Origin: Chrysoperla carnea
Lineage: Eukaryota; Arthropoda; Insecta; Neuroptera; Chrysopidae
Direction of reading: 5' to 3'
DNA: 64,000 bases
Assembly: GCF_905475395.1 (NCBI RefSeq)
Contig: NC_058339.1
Coordinates: 73,002,520 to 73,066,519 of the forward strand
Every line of letters begins with the position of its first letter. Positions within the stretch are counted from its first letter, which is position 1. Made by a program: the position numbers and the translations under genes. The notes below the pieces were generated by a model. That model was given only the letters and a program-made list of their open reading frames with translations, was not told the DNA's origin and did no database searches. Below, in pieces: positions 26,001 to 37,800 of the stretch.

Positions 26001-27696
26001 GGTGTGCACAACTTTTGAGAGCCAAATAACTACGAAATTTTTGTCCTTTTTTTCAGTTTGCTTGTAGTTCGATAACGGTACGTCCGACATAAAATATCAT
26101 TCTATTGAATATTAAAGAGTTAGAAACCGCGAAAATTTCTCATTTAATTGCTTACTTATATTTTGCGATTTTCCATACTACCCAATTTTCGAATTAGGTC
26201 CTTTTAAAGGACTTAAGTTGACATCAATTCAAATCGACTTTTTTCTAAATCCTCCTCAGTTGCACATTTTTTCATAAATATCAGGTTTGAGGCCTCTTAT
26301 GCGCACAAAACTGAAAAAAAGAGCAAAAATTTCACAACTGTTTGGCTCCTAAAAACTATGCACACTTCCTGGGAATGCGCAAACTCGAATTACAAGCATT
26401 TAGAACCAAATAAGGTATTATAAACCGATTTACAGATTACTGGAATTCGGTTTAAATTCCTCAAAACACTTTTTATGATGCATTTTATTGGATTATGGTT
26501 CTAATTTAAAGTTTTAATCTATCGATTATCAGTTATGGAGTAGAGTGAGCTTTTCATTGATCCCGAAATCTAGATCAAGTTTTAATGCCTTCGTAAGATG
26601 TGCGCCTATATACCCAACATTTTTGCTAGAAGCATATTTATCTTATTTTTCGAGTTTCAAGCATATATCAACTTTAAAAAAACATCCTGTATAAAATTCG
26701 CCCCTTTTAAGAAATTTTTTTTAAATTAAAAGAAAACCAATATGCTTCGCCCAAGAGTTGTAAAAATTCAATTTCATAATTTTGTCTTCAGGTAACGCCC
26801 TAGACGATTTACATTTAGACGAAGCATTAAATTTATCAGCTAGTTTAGATAACGATCTCGATACATCATCACCAACAATATCAAATTCAATATCCGTTGG
26901 TTTAGCCAGCTCCGGTTTATTAGGTGGTTCCGCACCCGTTAACATCCCACGTTCAAGTCGTGCATTTTCACCATCAACAGCATCACCATTACAACATTTA
27001 CAAACCAGTTTCATTGAAACATTCAACTCATCGAAAATAAGTAGTTTCTCTGGTTTATTTGACTTCAGTACCAATATGTCACCGGGATCATCACGTAACC
27101 ATCATCACAATAATAGTTTTTCAATAAGTCCATCACTAACAACAAATCTCGATACAAATAATCGTTTACGCGAGGAACTAGTCACATGCCGGGCCCAATC
27201 ACAAATATGGGAAGAGCGTGTAACACAAGCACGTACCGCGTGCGAAGCATGGCAACGGGAAACCGAAGAAGCTAAGCGTAAAGCATCAATCGCTGAAGCA
27301 CAACGTGATGAAGCTTTAACAAAATTAAAAAGTATACAATTGGAACTAGATCGCTTACAACAGACAACATCACCATATATACAAGCATTACGTGGCGGTA
27401 ACGGTAATGTAAGTGGTGCAGCCGGCAGTGGTGGGGTAACAAATTCAACACAAGAATTACGTAATCTATCATTAAGTGCATTAAAATCATTACAAACACA
27501 ATTACGTAGTGATTTGGAGGAAGTTGATAAAGCATTATATTTTGAAACAGCTACAAAATGTATGGTTTGTGAGGAACATAATCGTAGTGTAACATTAGTA
27601 CCATGTAATCATTATGTATTATGTAATCAATGTGCACCATTACAAAAAGAATGCCCTTATTGTAATATGCCAATTAGCATATCAAATAATATGTGA
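10558..27696 (+). CDS. unk: Unkempt orthologue: CCCH zinc-finger/RING RNA-binding protein
   Basis: Eight coding exons: 10558-10616, 10732-10941, 12872-13155, 14463-14598, 17526-17728, 23252-23418, 24897-25299 and 26792-27696. They total 789 codons including the stop, with GT-AG at every junction. Known Unkempt proteins bind UAG/U-rich mRNA and repress translation in neural and developmental programmes, acting in the cytoplasm. The start (MPSEAKALL, then EKPNHYSYLKEF) matches the conserved Unkempt N-terminus. CCCH-type fingers are visible at about residues 30-50, 75-95, 115-136, 198-215, 234-259 and 276-295, with signature blocks QRRRRPVRKRDG, GLHCAFAH, RLCRQGYACP and CPRGVFCAFAH. A Ser/Asn/Gln-rich linker follows. 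It contains the conserved SDTVESVVGNALDDL and SAPVNIPRSS blocks, then a coiled coil (about 611-679) and a C-terminal RING at 744-778 (C744, C747, C759, H761, C765, C768, C775, C778). Length is near that of human UNK. Odd point: residue 113 is Cys where the human protein has Gly. Confidence 0.95.
11501..11585. repeat. Hairpin element in unk intron 2
   Basis: AAGTATCTCTGTGTCACAAA is followed, after about 40 bases, by its near-perfect inverse TTTGTGACACAGAGGTACTT. A short foldback of MITE type. Confidence 0.6.
11640..12340 (-). pseudogene. GC-richer island in unk intron 2, possible retroelement ORF remnant
   Basis: This block stands out from the surrounding AT-rich intron by base composition. 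On the minus strand from about 12300 a frame of about 70 codons is Ser/Lys/Glu-rich (LRSNSEVNSPELEE, DRSTDKVLTSKRH). It then breaks, and a +/-1 shifted frame continues as KAMIEQATAMSGKAPSGP. The composition suggests an ORF1/gag-like remnant of a non-LTR element, but no diagnostic zinc knuckle is visible. A plus-strand frame at 11963-12337 overlaps it and looks less protein-like. Identity unresolved. Confidence 0.3.
13596..14010 (+). repeat. Two direct-repeat units in unk intron 3
   Basis: A unit with blocks ATTAGTGGGATTA, TTGATCCAAATTGGATAAAA and GTGGTAGAGCAAAATTAA occurs at about 13596-13690 and again at about 13912-14005, offset by about 317 bp. It is followed by a long poly-T run (14026-14048). 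Non-coding duplication of unknown origin. Confidence 0.65.
15109..15667. mobile_element. TIR element with CAGGGTGG ends in unk intron 4
   Basis: The left end (CAGGGTGGATAATTTTAATC, then TAATAGCTCGCTTTGTAGTT) is inverted at the right end (AACTACAAAACGAGCTCTTA, then ending GGCCCACGCTG). About 560 bp with arms of about 50 bp. A related left end starts at 41511 and a related right part ends near 37171. No transposase frame; non-autonomous. Confidence 0.65.
16872..17040 (+). repeat. Interspersed repeat family B copy in unk intron 4
   Basis: It shares GGGTGTTATAAGTTTGA, 'cgtagctcctaaacgcacca' and 'aatggagagtgtttttagtta' with the copies at 1371-1550, 39262-39552 (minus) and 44221-44360. Confidence 0.6.
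17864..18142. repeat. Foldback element in unk intron 5
   Basis: The outer arm CCGTAACAATAAAATTGCAC is matched by the inverse GTGCAGTTTTACTGTCACGG. Inner arms TGCACTTACACGGATTTC / GAAATCCGTGTAAGTGCA and GCCAGGGTTT / AAACCCTGG continue the pairing. The element of about 280 bp begins about 135 bp downstream of exon 5 and could form a long hairpin in the pre-mRNA. Confidence 0.65.
20505..21127 (+). repeat. Dispersed repeat family A, full-looking copy
   Basis: It begins GTGAAAACAAACAATTGACT. Near its start it contains ATACCATGTATA, and it ends with the inverse TATACATGGTAT, a possible terminal inverted repeat. Internal blocks CGATATCTCTTTTCG, GACGGACGGACAACCGGAAA and TTAGGTGATTTTA recur in the copies at 48630 and 52317. 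It lies in unk intron 5. Confidence 0.65.
22494..23129. mobile_element. Pogo/Tigger-like MITE just upstream of unk exon 6
   Basis: TA-flanked ends: CAGTCAAAACTGATTATAAC on the left and GTTATAATCAATTTTGACTA on the right. About 636 bp with no transposase. It ends about 120 bp before the exon 6 acceptor, so the intron's 3' part was remodelled by insertion while the branch region stayed intact. Confidence 0.65.
23207..23263 (+). promoter_or_regulatory. unk: Branch site and tandem 3' splice acceptors of unk exon 6
   Basis: CTAAC and CTAAT branch-like motifs precede two CAG acceptors (AG at 23250-23251 and 23262-23263). There is no other AG back to about 23092, and the pyrimidine tract is poor. 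Both acceptors keep the reading frame after exon 5, which leaves one base. The distal one drops four residues (P-V-L-A-E becomes Q). The upstream acceptor is used in the model. Confidence 0.5.
25661..26689. mobile_element. Foldback element of about 1 kb with arms of about 450 bp in unk intron 7
   Basis: The left arm runs from TA|CAGTGTG with ATGAAACTCGAAAAATAAG, and further in AATGCATGTAATCCGAGTTT and GGTGTGCACAAC. The right arm carries the inverses: TATGCACACTTCC, AAACTCGAATTACAAGCATT, CTTATTTTTCGAGTTTCA, ending CATCCTG|TA. A small perfect hairpin (25831-25869, AACATTTTTTCGCAAAC and inverse) sits inside the left arm. The element fills most of the intron between exons 7 and 8 and ends about 100 bp before the exon 8 acceptor. 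Confidence 0.75.
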
Positions 27697-29130
27697 AATT
27701 AGGTTATGTAGGTGCCCAATTTATTAAATTATTATTTATTATCATCAATCATCAAACAAAAATTACTTATCTTTATCTCTTTACCTTTATCTCTATTTAT
27801 TTATTTTTTACATTTATTTGGCGATACACTTTTCTGTGTGTATAATGTTGACATGTCCAATTTTTTATTGGATCAAAATTCAATTTGGGTGCTTAGTGTG
27901 TACTGAAAAATGAAAAGAGTCAATGGATTACGAGTTTAAGGAGGGGGTATTCTGGTCTAGAAGCCTCATTTGGAAGGCACTTTTCAAACTAGGATTATAA
28001 GAAAATGAAAAAAACATTTTTGTAGCCATTTTTTCATATATTTATTGGCATTTTAAAAATACAAAATGAAAATTGTAATTTTGGTCGCTGAATACGAATC
28101 TAATGTCAGATTACTTGAATTCTGTAACGTATTCCGAAAATTTAGACATTTTTTGTCGGAAATTCTACTTTTTGGCACAAAAACGGCAAACTAAGTACTT
28201 ATCGTCCAAATTGTGCTCTAGGAGGGAAAATCGGATTCGTAATCAGCGTTCGAAAATACCTTTTAGAGTACAGTTTGGACGATAAATACTTAGTTTTCGT
28301 TTTAGTAACAAAAAGTGGAATTGCTGGTCAAAAATGGCACAATTTCGGAATAAGTGACAAAATTTTGGGCTACATATGCCCCTCGGTGGGGACCTATGCT
28401 CCCCTATGACTAGGTTAAGTTGGCTGAATGTTCCTTGAGGTCTTACAAACACGTTACAGAAAATTAAAAATTCTTCGAATTACAGGCCGTTAAAGTAGGG
28501 GCTACAAAAAAAGCATGACACCCTGATTGACATGATTCCAGCTCTTGTAATGATCCGAAACAAAAAAATTTGAAAAATTTTTAATTTATAAAGATGTTAA
28601 CGTCTGATCCTCCAAAATAAAAAAATTCAGTTTACCCCTTTTTTGACCTTTTCGAATTTTTTTTAAATATTTAAAACTTTTAAATCCTTTGTTCAGACTA
28701 TAGAGAGATTTATGAGAAAGATTCCCATCAAATTTCAAAGAAATCGGTAGATATCATTTCAACAACCTCCAAAAATATAATTTCATGAAAAAGGCGTTTT
28801 AATCCGGATCCCAAATCCATACATTGGGGCTTATTATACTTCTTATGCAATGTCTTGCAACTTGCAAGGTATTTATGGTGATCGAGCTGTTTTGCCTTCT
28901 TTTGAAGCAGCAGATGCGCTTTCTTTCAAGATTGCGATCTAGTGACTCACTAAACATCCATATTTTAAATTCGATGACAAATTATAGATTTTTTGATAAT
29001 GAATGATATGAAAATAAATTGATAATAAATGATAATTATTTATTGGGATTTAACAAATTTTTCTTTTTAAAATATGTTAGGTATGATATATAAAATAATA
29101 AATATATTATTAATAAATAAAAAACAAACA
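27697..29130 (+). other. unk: Probable unk 3' UTR and downstream flank
   Basis: No coding sequence follows the TGA stop. Canonical AATAAA hexamers occur at 28616-28621 and in a cluster around 29015-29125, so a long 3' UTR of 0.9-1.4 kb is plausible. The end cannot be placed without transcript data. A foldback element lies inside (listed separately). Confidence 0.35.
28188..28299. repeat. Foldback element downstream of the unk stop
   Basis: AAACTAAGTACTTATCGTCC pairs with the inverse GGACGATAAATACTTAGTTT across a loop of about 45 bases. Weaker pairing extends outward to about 28100 and 28370. If the unk 3' UTR reaches this far, it would fold into a long stem. Confidence 0.6.
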
Positions 29131-32002
29131 AAAAACACATTTTTTTAGAGATAATTAAGTATTAATTATATTTGAAATGGGTCTAGGGTAGGCCACTATT
29201 ATTTGAAGACATTTTAGAATGACTGCAAATTTTGAGAAACTGTTGTTTTTAAGGTCGTGCCAAAAAAAATCGTTTAAATACGAAAATTCTGTGTTTATAG
29301 TTTCTTTCAGACCTGGAAATTTTTTCATTGTGTACAGGCTGTGATTGATCTGCAAAACATGAAAATCTTAAGGAATTTTGGTGTAAATCAGGGAAAATAT
29401 AATTTAATTCTGAATACCTGATTCAATTGCATCAAATTTTACTAACAGTATTTCTGGTTTTGGTCAGGATTGTCAATTCAATTCGATGATCTGATAACCA
29501 AATTATCATCTTATTTAAATTTTAAGCTTAATACTTAGTTAAGAAATTTCCAGTTTCTTTGAAAGAGAAGTTATTAAAATTTATTGTATCGCAGGTACGA
29601 TTTTTACACAGTTTGGCCTGAACCTAATCAATTTATAATTGGTACTTAATTTGTATTTGTAATTATGTAATATCAAAAAAAAAAAAACAAAAAAAAATTC
29701 GAACGCATCATCATTTTAAGTATTTTTCTTTTTGTTTTGAGTATTTTTCCTCAATAATTTGATGTTTAATTTTTTTATAAGTCATTTTTTTTAAAACCTC
29801 TCCTCTCATTCTGTGTAATTATCTCATCAAAGTTAAGAAAATTAGGAGCGCCAAAAAAATTTTACGGGAATGCATTTTCATGAAAAATTAAATTTGAATC
29901 ATTTCAAAGTCAATTTAGGTTCATAACTGATGGTAAATTAAAATCGATCTGAAAATGTCAAGGAATTTCAAGATTCTGGGAAAATATTAGGGAATTTATG
30001 TATCGATCAGGGAAAATGATTTCTGAAGACTCAATTTATCATTGATATCTCGAAATGTATATATTCTGTATTAATTTTAATTACAAAATCTCATTATTTG
30101 GGTTTTTCGAATAAAATAATTTCTAATTAAGATATTTCAAAGACAATCAGAGAATATTTGCCGTAATTATAGAAAAGGCAGGTAATTTCATAAAAAATAA
30201 TTCGTTGGGCCCGCCCCCTGTTTAAATTCGAAAAGTGTTATAAAAATTATCAAAGATAATAAATGAGAACTCCAAAGGATGAATTTTGATGACTTCGAGT
30301 TGAGACGTGGTTATTAAAATAAAATACCACAGTATTCGAACTGAAATATTATTTCGAGTATCGTGGTATTTATTTCAATCACTACATTAAAGATTTTCTA
30401 AATTAAATGATTTTTGTTGGGTATTCTTAAAGATTGAAATTTCTACATATCACTAGTTTCCAAAAATCAGATCGCTTTAGGGGGTCTCTAAAATCTTTAG
30501 CTTATGTATCTAGAAAAACGTTAGATCAGAAGCCCATGCTGAAATTCTTCGGGTGAAATGACCAAGAATCAAGTTGAAAAAGATGCTCCTATATGTAAAA
30601 GTTAGTTTAAGTACCACGGCATCATTTTTACGAATAAGTACCACGGCATCATTTAAGCGAATTGCATAAAAGCCGTACAGAACTAAATTCGGTAACTTCG
30701 GTATGCAGAGTTAGTATCCAGCAACGCCGTACATATTTGAAGGTACAGGGGAGAGACACCAAGGGGCGTGGCATTAATATTCTCACCTGTATCTCGCAAA
30801 ACGGACGTCATGGTGCTAAAAATTATTTTCACATATAAGATCATTTTTTTCAAAATGATTTCTGGTGGATCATGTCACCCGAAAAATTTGAACATGTGCT
30901 TGTGGTCTACAAGATAGGATATCCATACTTATTCAGGAGACAGGAGATGAGCTATAAGAGACAAAATATTACCGCGACTAGCAGACTTGAGATCATTTTT
31001 CGATTAATTATAACGATAAATTTCTAAAAGTAAGAGTCGGAGGCAAGGAGAAAACAAAAATTTGCTATTAAATATAGAGCGCTCCAAATTTTTTTTCAAC
31101 GAGATGTTGAATTTTTGAATAACCTGTAATTTATGAGGAACTTTGGTGCGTAATTATTTTATTAAGAACAAAAATTTGAGAGATGTTGTCAAGGATAAAT
31201 TAAACATTTTTTCCCTTACGAAAATTTATCGGGGAAGTCCGGAAAATTTTTAATTGTTCGAAAAGTATAAAATTAATGAATCTATTATTATCCGTTGAGG
31301 ATATTTAAATATGAAAATTGTTAGAAATGACCTTGACAATAATAAAATATTCTGAAAAAATCTTTAGCCTTAGCATTCAACAGTTTTCTTTAATTTTTCT
31401 ATAAAAAAATACTTAAATGATGATGAAACAAAACAAAATAAATAAATTGGCAATAAAAACAAATTTTCTTGAATCAGTTTGAATAAGTGAATGAATTTCT
31501 AAAGTCATGATTTAAAAACAAACAAAAAATTATATTATTATGAATTAATTAATTGATTAAAGAATTCGTTAGGTTAGGTAGGAAACCAATAAATTTTTTA
31601 AATTTTACTATATTAGAAAATAAGATTTAATTTTTAAATTAAAACAAGAAAAATATTGAAAATCATTTTACAAATTTTACAATCCATTTTCATTATATAA
31701 ATACATTTTTTTTTTTTTTTTCATTTTTATTATGTGTCTGCTTTAAATTAAAAGAAAGAAAAGTATTTAGTTATATTTTACAAGGAAAACAATCTAAAAA
31801 CAAAAGTTGTACGAAATGGAGCATTTAGTCAGTCTTATTTATTTTATTGAATTTTTGAAATCTATGATCCGAAAATAATATGTTTTGAAACAGACTCAGC
31901 GGAACAAATGATTCATCGGAACAAAACAGACTCATCGGAACGATTCTTCAGTATGGCGTCGATTCTTGACGTCATTTAACCAATGACTAGTATAATTATA
32001 TA

Positions 32003-32357
32003 CAGGGGGTTATATAATTGACTACAGAACTTTTGACTTCCTAAATAAGCTTATAAAGACAAACGAGAAAGTTCTTTACCAAATTTCGACCCGAGCTCTG
32101 ATTTCCGAGATAATTAACCAAATCAATTAATAAATTTATCCAATTGAAAAAGTGGGGTAGTTAAATGATAATTAAATGCAGCGATAAAGTTATTCTTATA
32201 TTTCGAAGAGCTCTGTTATTGGATAAATTTATTAATTGATTTGGTTAATTATCTCGGAAATTAGGCCTCAAATCGAAGTTTGGTAAATATCTTTTTCGTT
32301 CGCTTTTATATTTATTTAGGAAGCCAAGAGTACTGAAGTCAATTTTAGAACACCTTG
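32003..32357. mobile_element. Foldback MITE with TA-flanked CAGGGG...CACCTTG ends
   Basis: The left arm (CTTCCTAAATAAGC, then TCCGAGATAATTAACCAAAT and AATTAATAAATTTATCCAA) is inverted in the right arm (TTGGATAAATTTATTAATT, ATTTGGTTAATTATCTCGGA, then TTTAGGAAG). It has TATA on both flanks. A single arm of a relative lies at 61841-61949. Confidence 0.7.
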
Positions 32358-33380
32358 TATATTTTAGAAAACGCCAATAATAAGATAATTATTATATTAT
32401 TTTCCAACTATTTAGTTATTATACTTTTATGCCTGCATGTTTATTTATAATGCATTAATTTTATCATAGAATTTCCTCAAAAAGAATTTAATAAAATAAA
32501 TAAACCGATTATTTCTCAAATAAATGATAAATTATGTTATTTTTTAATCAGTGGTTCAAAAAAAAAAAAAAAAAATTTGACAATAAAACACACAAGACAA
32601 AATATTTTCTAAATCTTCTACATCACACAAATAATAAAGATATTTTGAAATTTTTTTTTTGTGCATATATTCTCAAAAAAAATTTCGCCACTGTTTTGTT
32701 TCTAGTTTGATCTGAAAAGGCATAATTTATTATTTAAAATTTAAAAGAAAAATAAACAAACCATGTTTACAATTTTAATTTGATGCGCAATTAAAAGAAA
32801 ATAATTTTAATAGGGGTTAATTTTATTTATTTGGGTCTAAATGTCCATTACTTTTTAACCCAAATAATATCAAAAAATCCCAGCAATCAGTATCACAGCA
32901 ATAAATTAAAATAAATTAAAATTGTTAACATAAGTTTGTAATTGTACAAAAAGTATTAGAAAATATTTGAAAGTGAGCTATACACGTCATAATTTGTAGA
33001 ATTCCCCTGGTGGAAAAAATATTTGAAGACAGAACAAGTCTTAGAAACTCTTAAAAGCTCTTAAGGATTCTGAATTTCTCAACGTTTTTGGACTGTCTAA
33101 TTCAGATTTAGTCAGTCTGAATAACTTCGAATAAGACAATCCGTTGAGAAAATCAGAGTTTCTAACACTTATTCTTTCTTCAAGTAATTTTTTCTACCCA
33201 ATAAGTCTTTAAATCAAAATTCTGTTGGAATTATGAATTATAAGCCAATCTTTGTTGGTGCACAGAAAAAAAATTTATTTTGATAGAGTTTCGATTCAGA
33301 GATTTGAAGGCATATTTTTATCATACTTGAAACTATCCTCGCATTTTAAGTGTCTTCTTATGGTGGGTAATTTGCTAATA

Positions 33381-33664
33381 CAGTAGAATCTCGATAACTT
33401 AAACCTCGGTAACATAAAAACCTCTGTTACTTCAAAAAATACTATGTTCCCTTCCCATCAGAGCCCAAAACCTCTATAACTTAAAATACGCAACCTCTAT
33501 AACTTAAATAAATAATCTCTGTATAGGCCCTCAGTAACTACATAGAAACATGTACATACCTCTATATTAACCTTTACCTAACATAGACACTTGATAACTT
33601 AAAACCTCTATAACTTAAAATATTTTGTGTTTCCCTTGGACTTTAACTTATCGAGATTCTACTG
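33381..33664. mobile_element. Pogo/Tigger-type MITE with intact TIRs and TA target duplication
   Basis: The termini CAGTAGAATCTCGATAA and TTATCGAGATTCTACTG are perfect inverses, flanked by TA on each side. The 284 bp interior is built of repeated ACCTCTATAACTTAAA blocks. Ends of this type (CAGTAGAA-C/T-CTC) are classic for the pogo/Tigger branch of Tc1/mariner. No transposase; mobilised in trans. Confidence 0.85.
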
Positions 33665-34268
33665 TATATCCAAATTTCGGGATACTCAGATCGAGATCAA
33701 AATTCGATATACACAAGTTTCATTTTTTTTTTTGTAAGTTTTCATATTGACATTGTTCACATTTACGCGTTATTTTCAATCGTATAGGTGTCTAGATCAA
33801 TAATGAAAATTTCGGCGTGAAAAATTACAGAAAAAAAAGTACAAATTTTACGCGTAAAGCTCATTTAAATTCAAACAAATGTGATTTCACTAAACTAGTT
33901 ATTGAGAAAAATATGCGATATCGATACAACAAATGAATTTTCGCATAATTTAAGCGTACTAAAAGAATTTTATATAGAAAAGAATCATTGAAATAATCCG
34001 TTCGGTTTGCGAAATTATAGGAAGAAGGAAGCCAAAAGATTATATTTTTTTAATTTATATTTAATATATTTAAAAAATAATGTAAGAATTCAAGAGAGTT
34101 AAAACAAAAAGAGTATTATTAATAATTTAAATAATTTGAAATTTTTATTTATTTTCTATGATTTTATTTTTTTTAAATGTTTTTAATAAGGAAATTTTCG
34201 AAATTACGCATCTAATCATTTCAGCCCTAGAGAGTGTGATGAAAAATTATTATGGAAATGAGAAAATG

Positions 34269-34813
34269 TAAAGCCGAGCATACACGTTACGGTATACCAA
34301 TGCAGACTAGAGCACACACATGCTACAGTAAATCTGAAGATTTCTTCTCAGCCGAGAAAAAACGAAAATCGAAGAAACAAAAACTAATCTTATACCCATA
34401 GCCAAACATTAATAAGACGATTCATTCATATTTATGGACTAGAAATGAGCGACACTAGCGCATCTCTTGAGAGCTACACGAACTATTTTGAAGTTAATAA
34501 GATCTGATGATACTTGGCGCAAATCATAGTTATAGCATCAAAATTTTTAATTAGTGTAACCCTCAATAGTGTCGCTAGCGTACGGTTGTTTTCAATAAGT
34601 TTATTCATATTATACTGGGTTTGTCTATGCCTATAAGTGTACAGGTTTGCCGGACGGACTCATACATGCGGTCAGGTTGTTTGGCTGCGCAGGTAGTAAT
34701 AATCGAATTTCGATTCTTCTCCGATCGCCTACACAGCTATACCGATTTACTTGTACATGTGACCTGAACAGGTAAACCTCTCCAGTATATCGTAACGTGT
34801 ATGCTCCGCTTTA
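34269..34813. mobile_element. Non-autonomous TIR transposon of about 545 bp
   Basis: The ends AAAGCCGAGCATACACGTTA and TAACGTGTATGCTCCGCTTT are inverted repeats of about 28 bp with two mismatches, flanked by TA. The interior has no long open frame. The superfamily is not assigned. Confidence 0.7.
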
Positions 34814-37800
34814 GAAATAACAAAATATCATATTTTGATCTTTTAACACACAATTTTCAACATATCACTCAAATCCATTTATGAACAATTTGAGAGGTTA
34901 TTTTTTGGTTGAATACAGTCGTAATTTTTATATTTATTTAGGCAACAGTTTTGGGTGTAACCAAGTATATTTGCAAATTTTGGATCTTGGCTTATATGGG
35001 TTACAAGTTATGGATTATACTGTTTAATGGATATGGAAAGTGAGACAACTTCGAAGGAAATTTAATAAAATAATTTAGTGAAATTACAATAGCAATAAAA
35101 AAAAATCGATTAAATCATTTTCATTTTTCGTTTCTTAAATCATTTTTTTTCGTAAATTTTCGTTAAAACAAACACACACACAATACATAATCATTAAAAA
35201 AAAAGAAAAGAAAACTGGTAAATATAAAAGAAAATTTAAAAGAGAAAAAAAAACATTTTAAAAAATTATTAGTTAGATAGTGATTAATAAATTTCTAGTT
35301 TTTAAGATATGTTCTATATTCAAAATAGTTAGTGGGCCTAGAGTATTTAGATTTTTAGAGAAAAAAAAAATTTGCTAATTCTGTGTGAGATCCCTCTTCT
35401 TCTTCGAATCATTATTACACACATTGTGTATATTTTTTGGTTGTGTTTAAATTTTTGCTAATAAAGTATAATAATTATAGAACGGAAGAAAAAGTGATGG
35501 AATTTATATTAAGTCTAGGGTCAAGCATATAACTTGACAAATTTTCAGAGCGATTGGAAGTGGCCACGCACAAATCTTATGGAAATTGACTCCCAGCTAA
35601 ATTATCTGAACTTAAGATATATTGTAGTTCTAAGCGTTCTCAATAAATGACTAAATGGGCATAAAATGAAAAACAATAGTTATTAAGTATTTTTTACACT
35701 GATAAAGTAATATTGTTCATTCTTATTGAATTTTCATTCTAAGAAAGACTATCTAGCTGGATATAACCTCGTAAGTCGTAATCCATAGTGAGTCGAAAAA
35801 AAAATACCATTCCCTTCCGCTGAACCCTTAAATACGCGATATCTCGAATTATTTAGACTTTGTAACTCGAAAAAGTAGTTATTAAAATATAATGTCGTCT
35901 TACTGTATTCAGAATGGTTACTATAACATGTCGAAAATTGAGACAATTTAGCTGAAAGATCCTGAAAGCAAAGCTAAGTTCGTTAAGCAAGACCCTGAAA
36001 ACAATCGATTAAATTTCCTCCCGGTCGATCTTAAATGGTTGTCAATTATTACGCTTGCTCTAGATAGATGAAAATGTTTTTCTTGGCTTAAAACAAAAAT
36101 TAATTCGATCCTGCTTTATAATTATTATACATAGTAACATTTTTATTTTTATTAAATTAATAAAAAAAAATATAGTATTATAAAAAAATTTTTTGGAAAA
36201 TAAATTATTATTTTTGGATCTCATTTTTAGCACACCATACGATATTATATAATAAAATTAAAAAAAAAAAATAATACAAAAATTGAAAACAAACTAAATT
36301 TTGGTTTCAATAAATTTTCTAATTTTTTCTGCAATAAAAAAAAGAAACTAATTTCCTAAACATATTTTTTTTGATATGAAACATTTTAAAAATAACATAT
36401 AGAAACAGACAAAACAATATATTAAATCAAAAATTTTTTATAAAAATAAAAATCAAACCAACAAATTATTATAGAATTCAGTCGTCAATAGGGATTTTTA
36501 TCTCCCATTTTTTTTGTCGGGGAAATTTCCTTACAGACTGAATTAAAATGAGAGTTAGCTGTATACAAAGACAAAGGAAAAAACACAAATGTTTTTAACT
36601 TTTAATATTTTTAAGTATTAATATTTTTATTAGAATTATTTTTATAAAATTTAATTCATACTGTAACAGAGTGTTTCAAGTGTGATCAAACACTTGAAAC
36701 ACCCTATAAAATGTATTTATGTATTAATAATGGATTCAATCTACATTTACAAACATTTTTACCCTCTTAAGTTTTCCTCTATCTCTCCAAAACTGTTAGA
36801 GATATAAGAAAACTTCAGAGAACAAAACTTTTTCTCATAAAAATACCAAAAATTTTTGTTCGAAATTTTTTCCGTAAACCCAACAGGTTCAATACAATTC
36901 CGAAATATTTAATGCCTGTTATAACGCCTTCAGGTCCTGTTTCACTTTGTAATGTTTTGGTATTATAGTGACGGGCATTAATTTTAAATCACTCTATACA
37001 AGGTGTACCAAGCTATTTTTTAAATGGTACACCCTGTATACCTAGATCCATTCTGATGTCAGAACATGACGTTCCCCAACAATTCCGCAACTTATGTTAA
37101 AGTTATATTTTGATTGGTTTAACTACAAAACGAGCTATTAGTCATAATATATTAAAATGATCCACCCTATATACTATATTAACGAAATTTCTATTCGATT
37201 TATAGAAAACAGTTCCAACGGTAACAAAAAATTGTATACTTTTTCTTTCATTACGGTAGATTTTCACGAAAATTCGATTAAAAAAAATCGAGTAAACTTG
37301 ATTGGATAGCATTTTTTATGAAAATTTAAAGGATTGAATTTATTATTAAATACCTAAGTATTGATTATTTTTTCGAAATTGTATTTTTGTAAATTCAAAA
37401 AAATAAAACGATCACTGCACAAAGCACATATTGAACTGAAAACAGGGTTGCATTTAAAGAAAATCTACATTTTCGAAAAAATAATCAAATTTGTAAAATC
37501 CAAAAATAATATATATTATATAAATAGTCTGAGTTTGATTTCGGAAATTAATTCGAACACAGACTCCTAAAAATAAAAATAAAAAACTAAAAAGACTGGA
37601 AATTATTATCTAAATCAGAGATGTTTTATTTTATAAGTTATGTTTTCTGAGAATTTTTATTTGCCATTTTTTCTACCAAAGTAAACATTTTTTTTTTTAA
37701 TGTGTAGACTGAAATTTTGTGAAACATTTTTGAGAATGTAAAAAATTTTGTCTTTGTATATAAAGTAAACACAACAATTGTTAATCAAACTGGCAATTAT

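Noticed and set aside
24808-27535. Minus-strand frames opposite unk exons 7 and 8
   Set aside because: Shadows of the coding strand; their Tyr/His-rich composition is the complement of the Asn/Gln/Ser-rich coding sequence.
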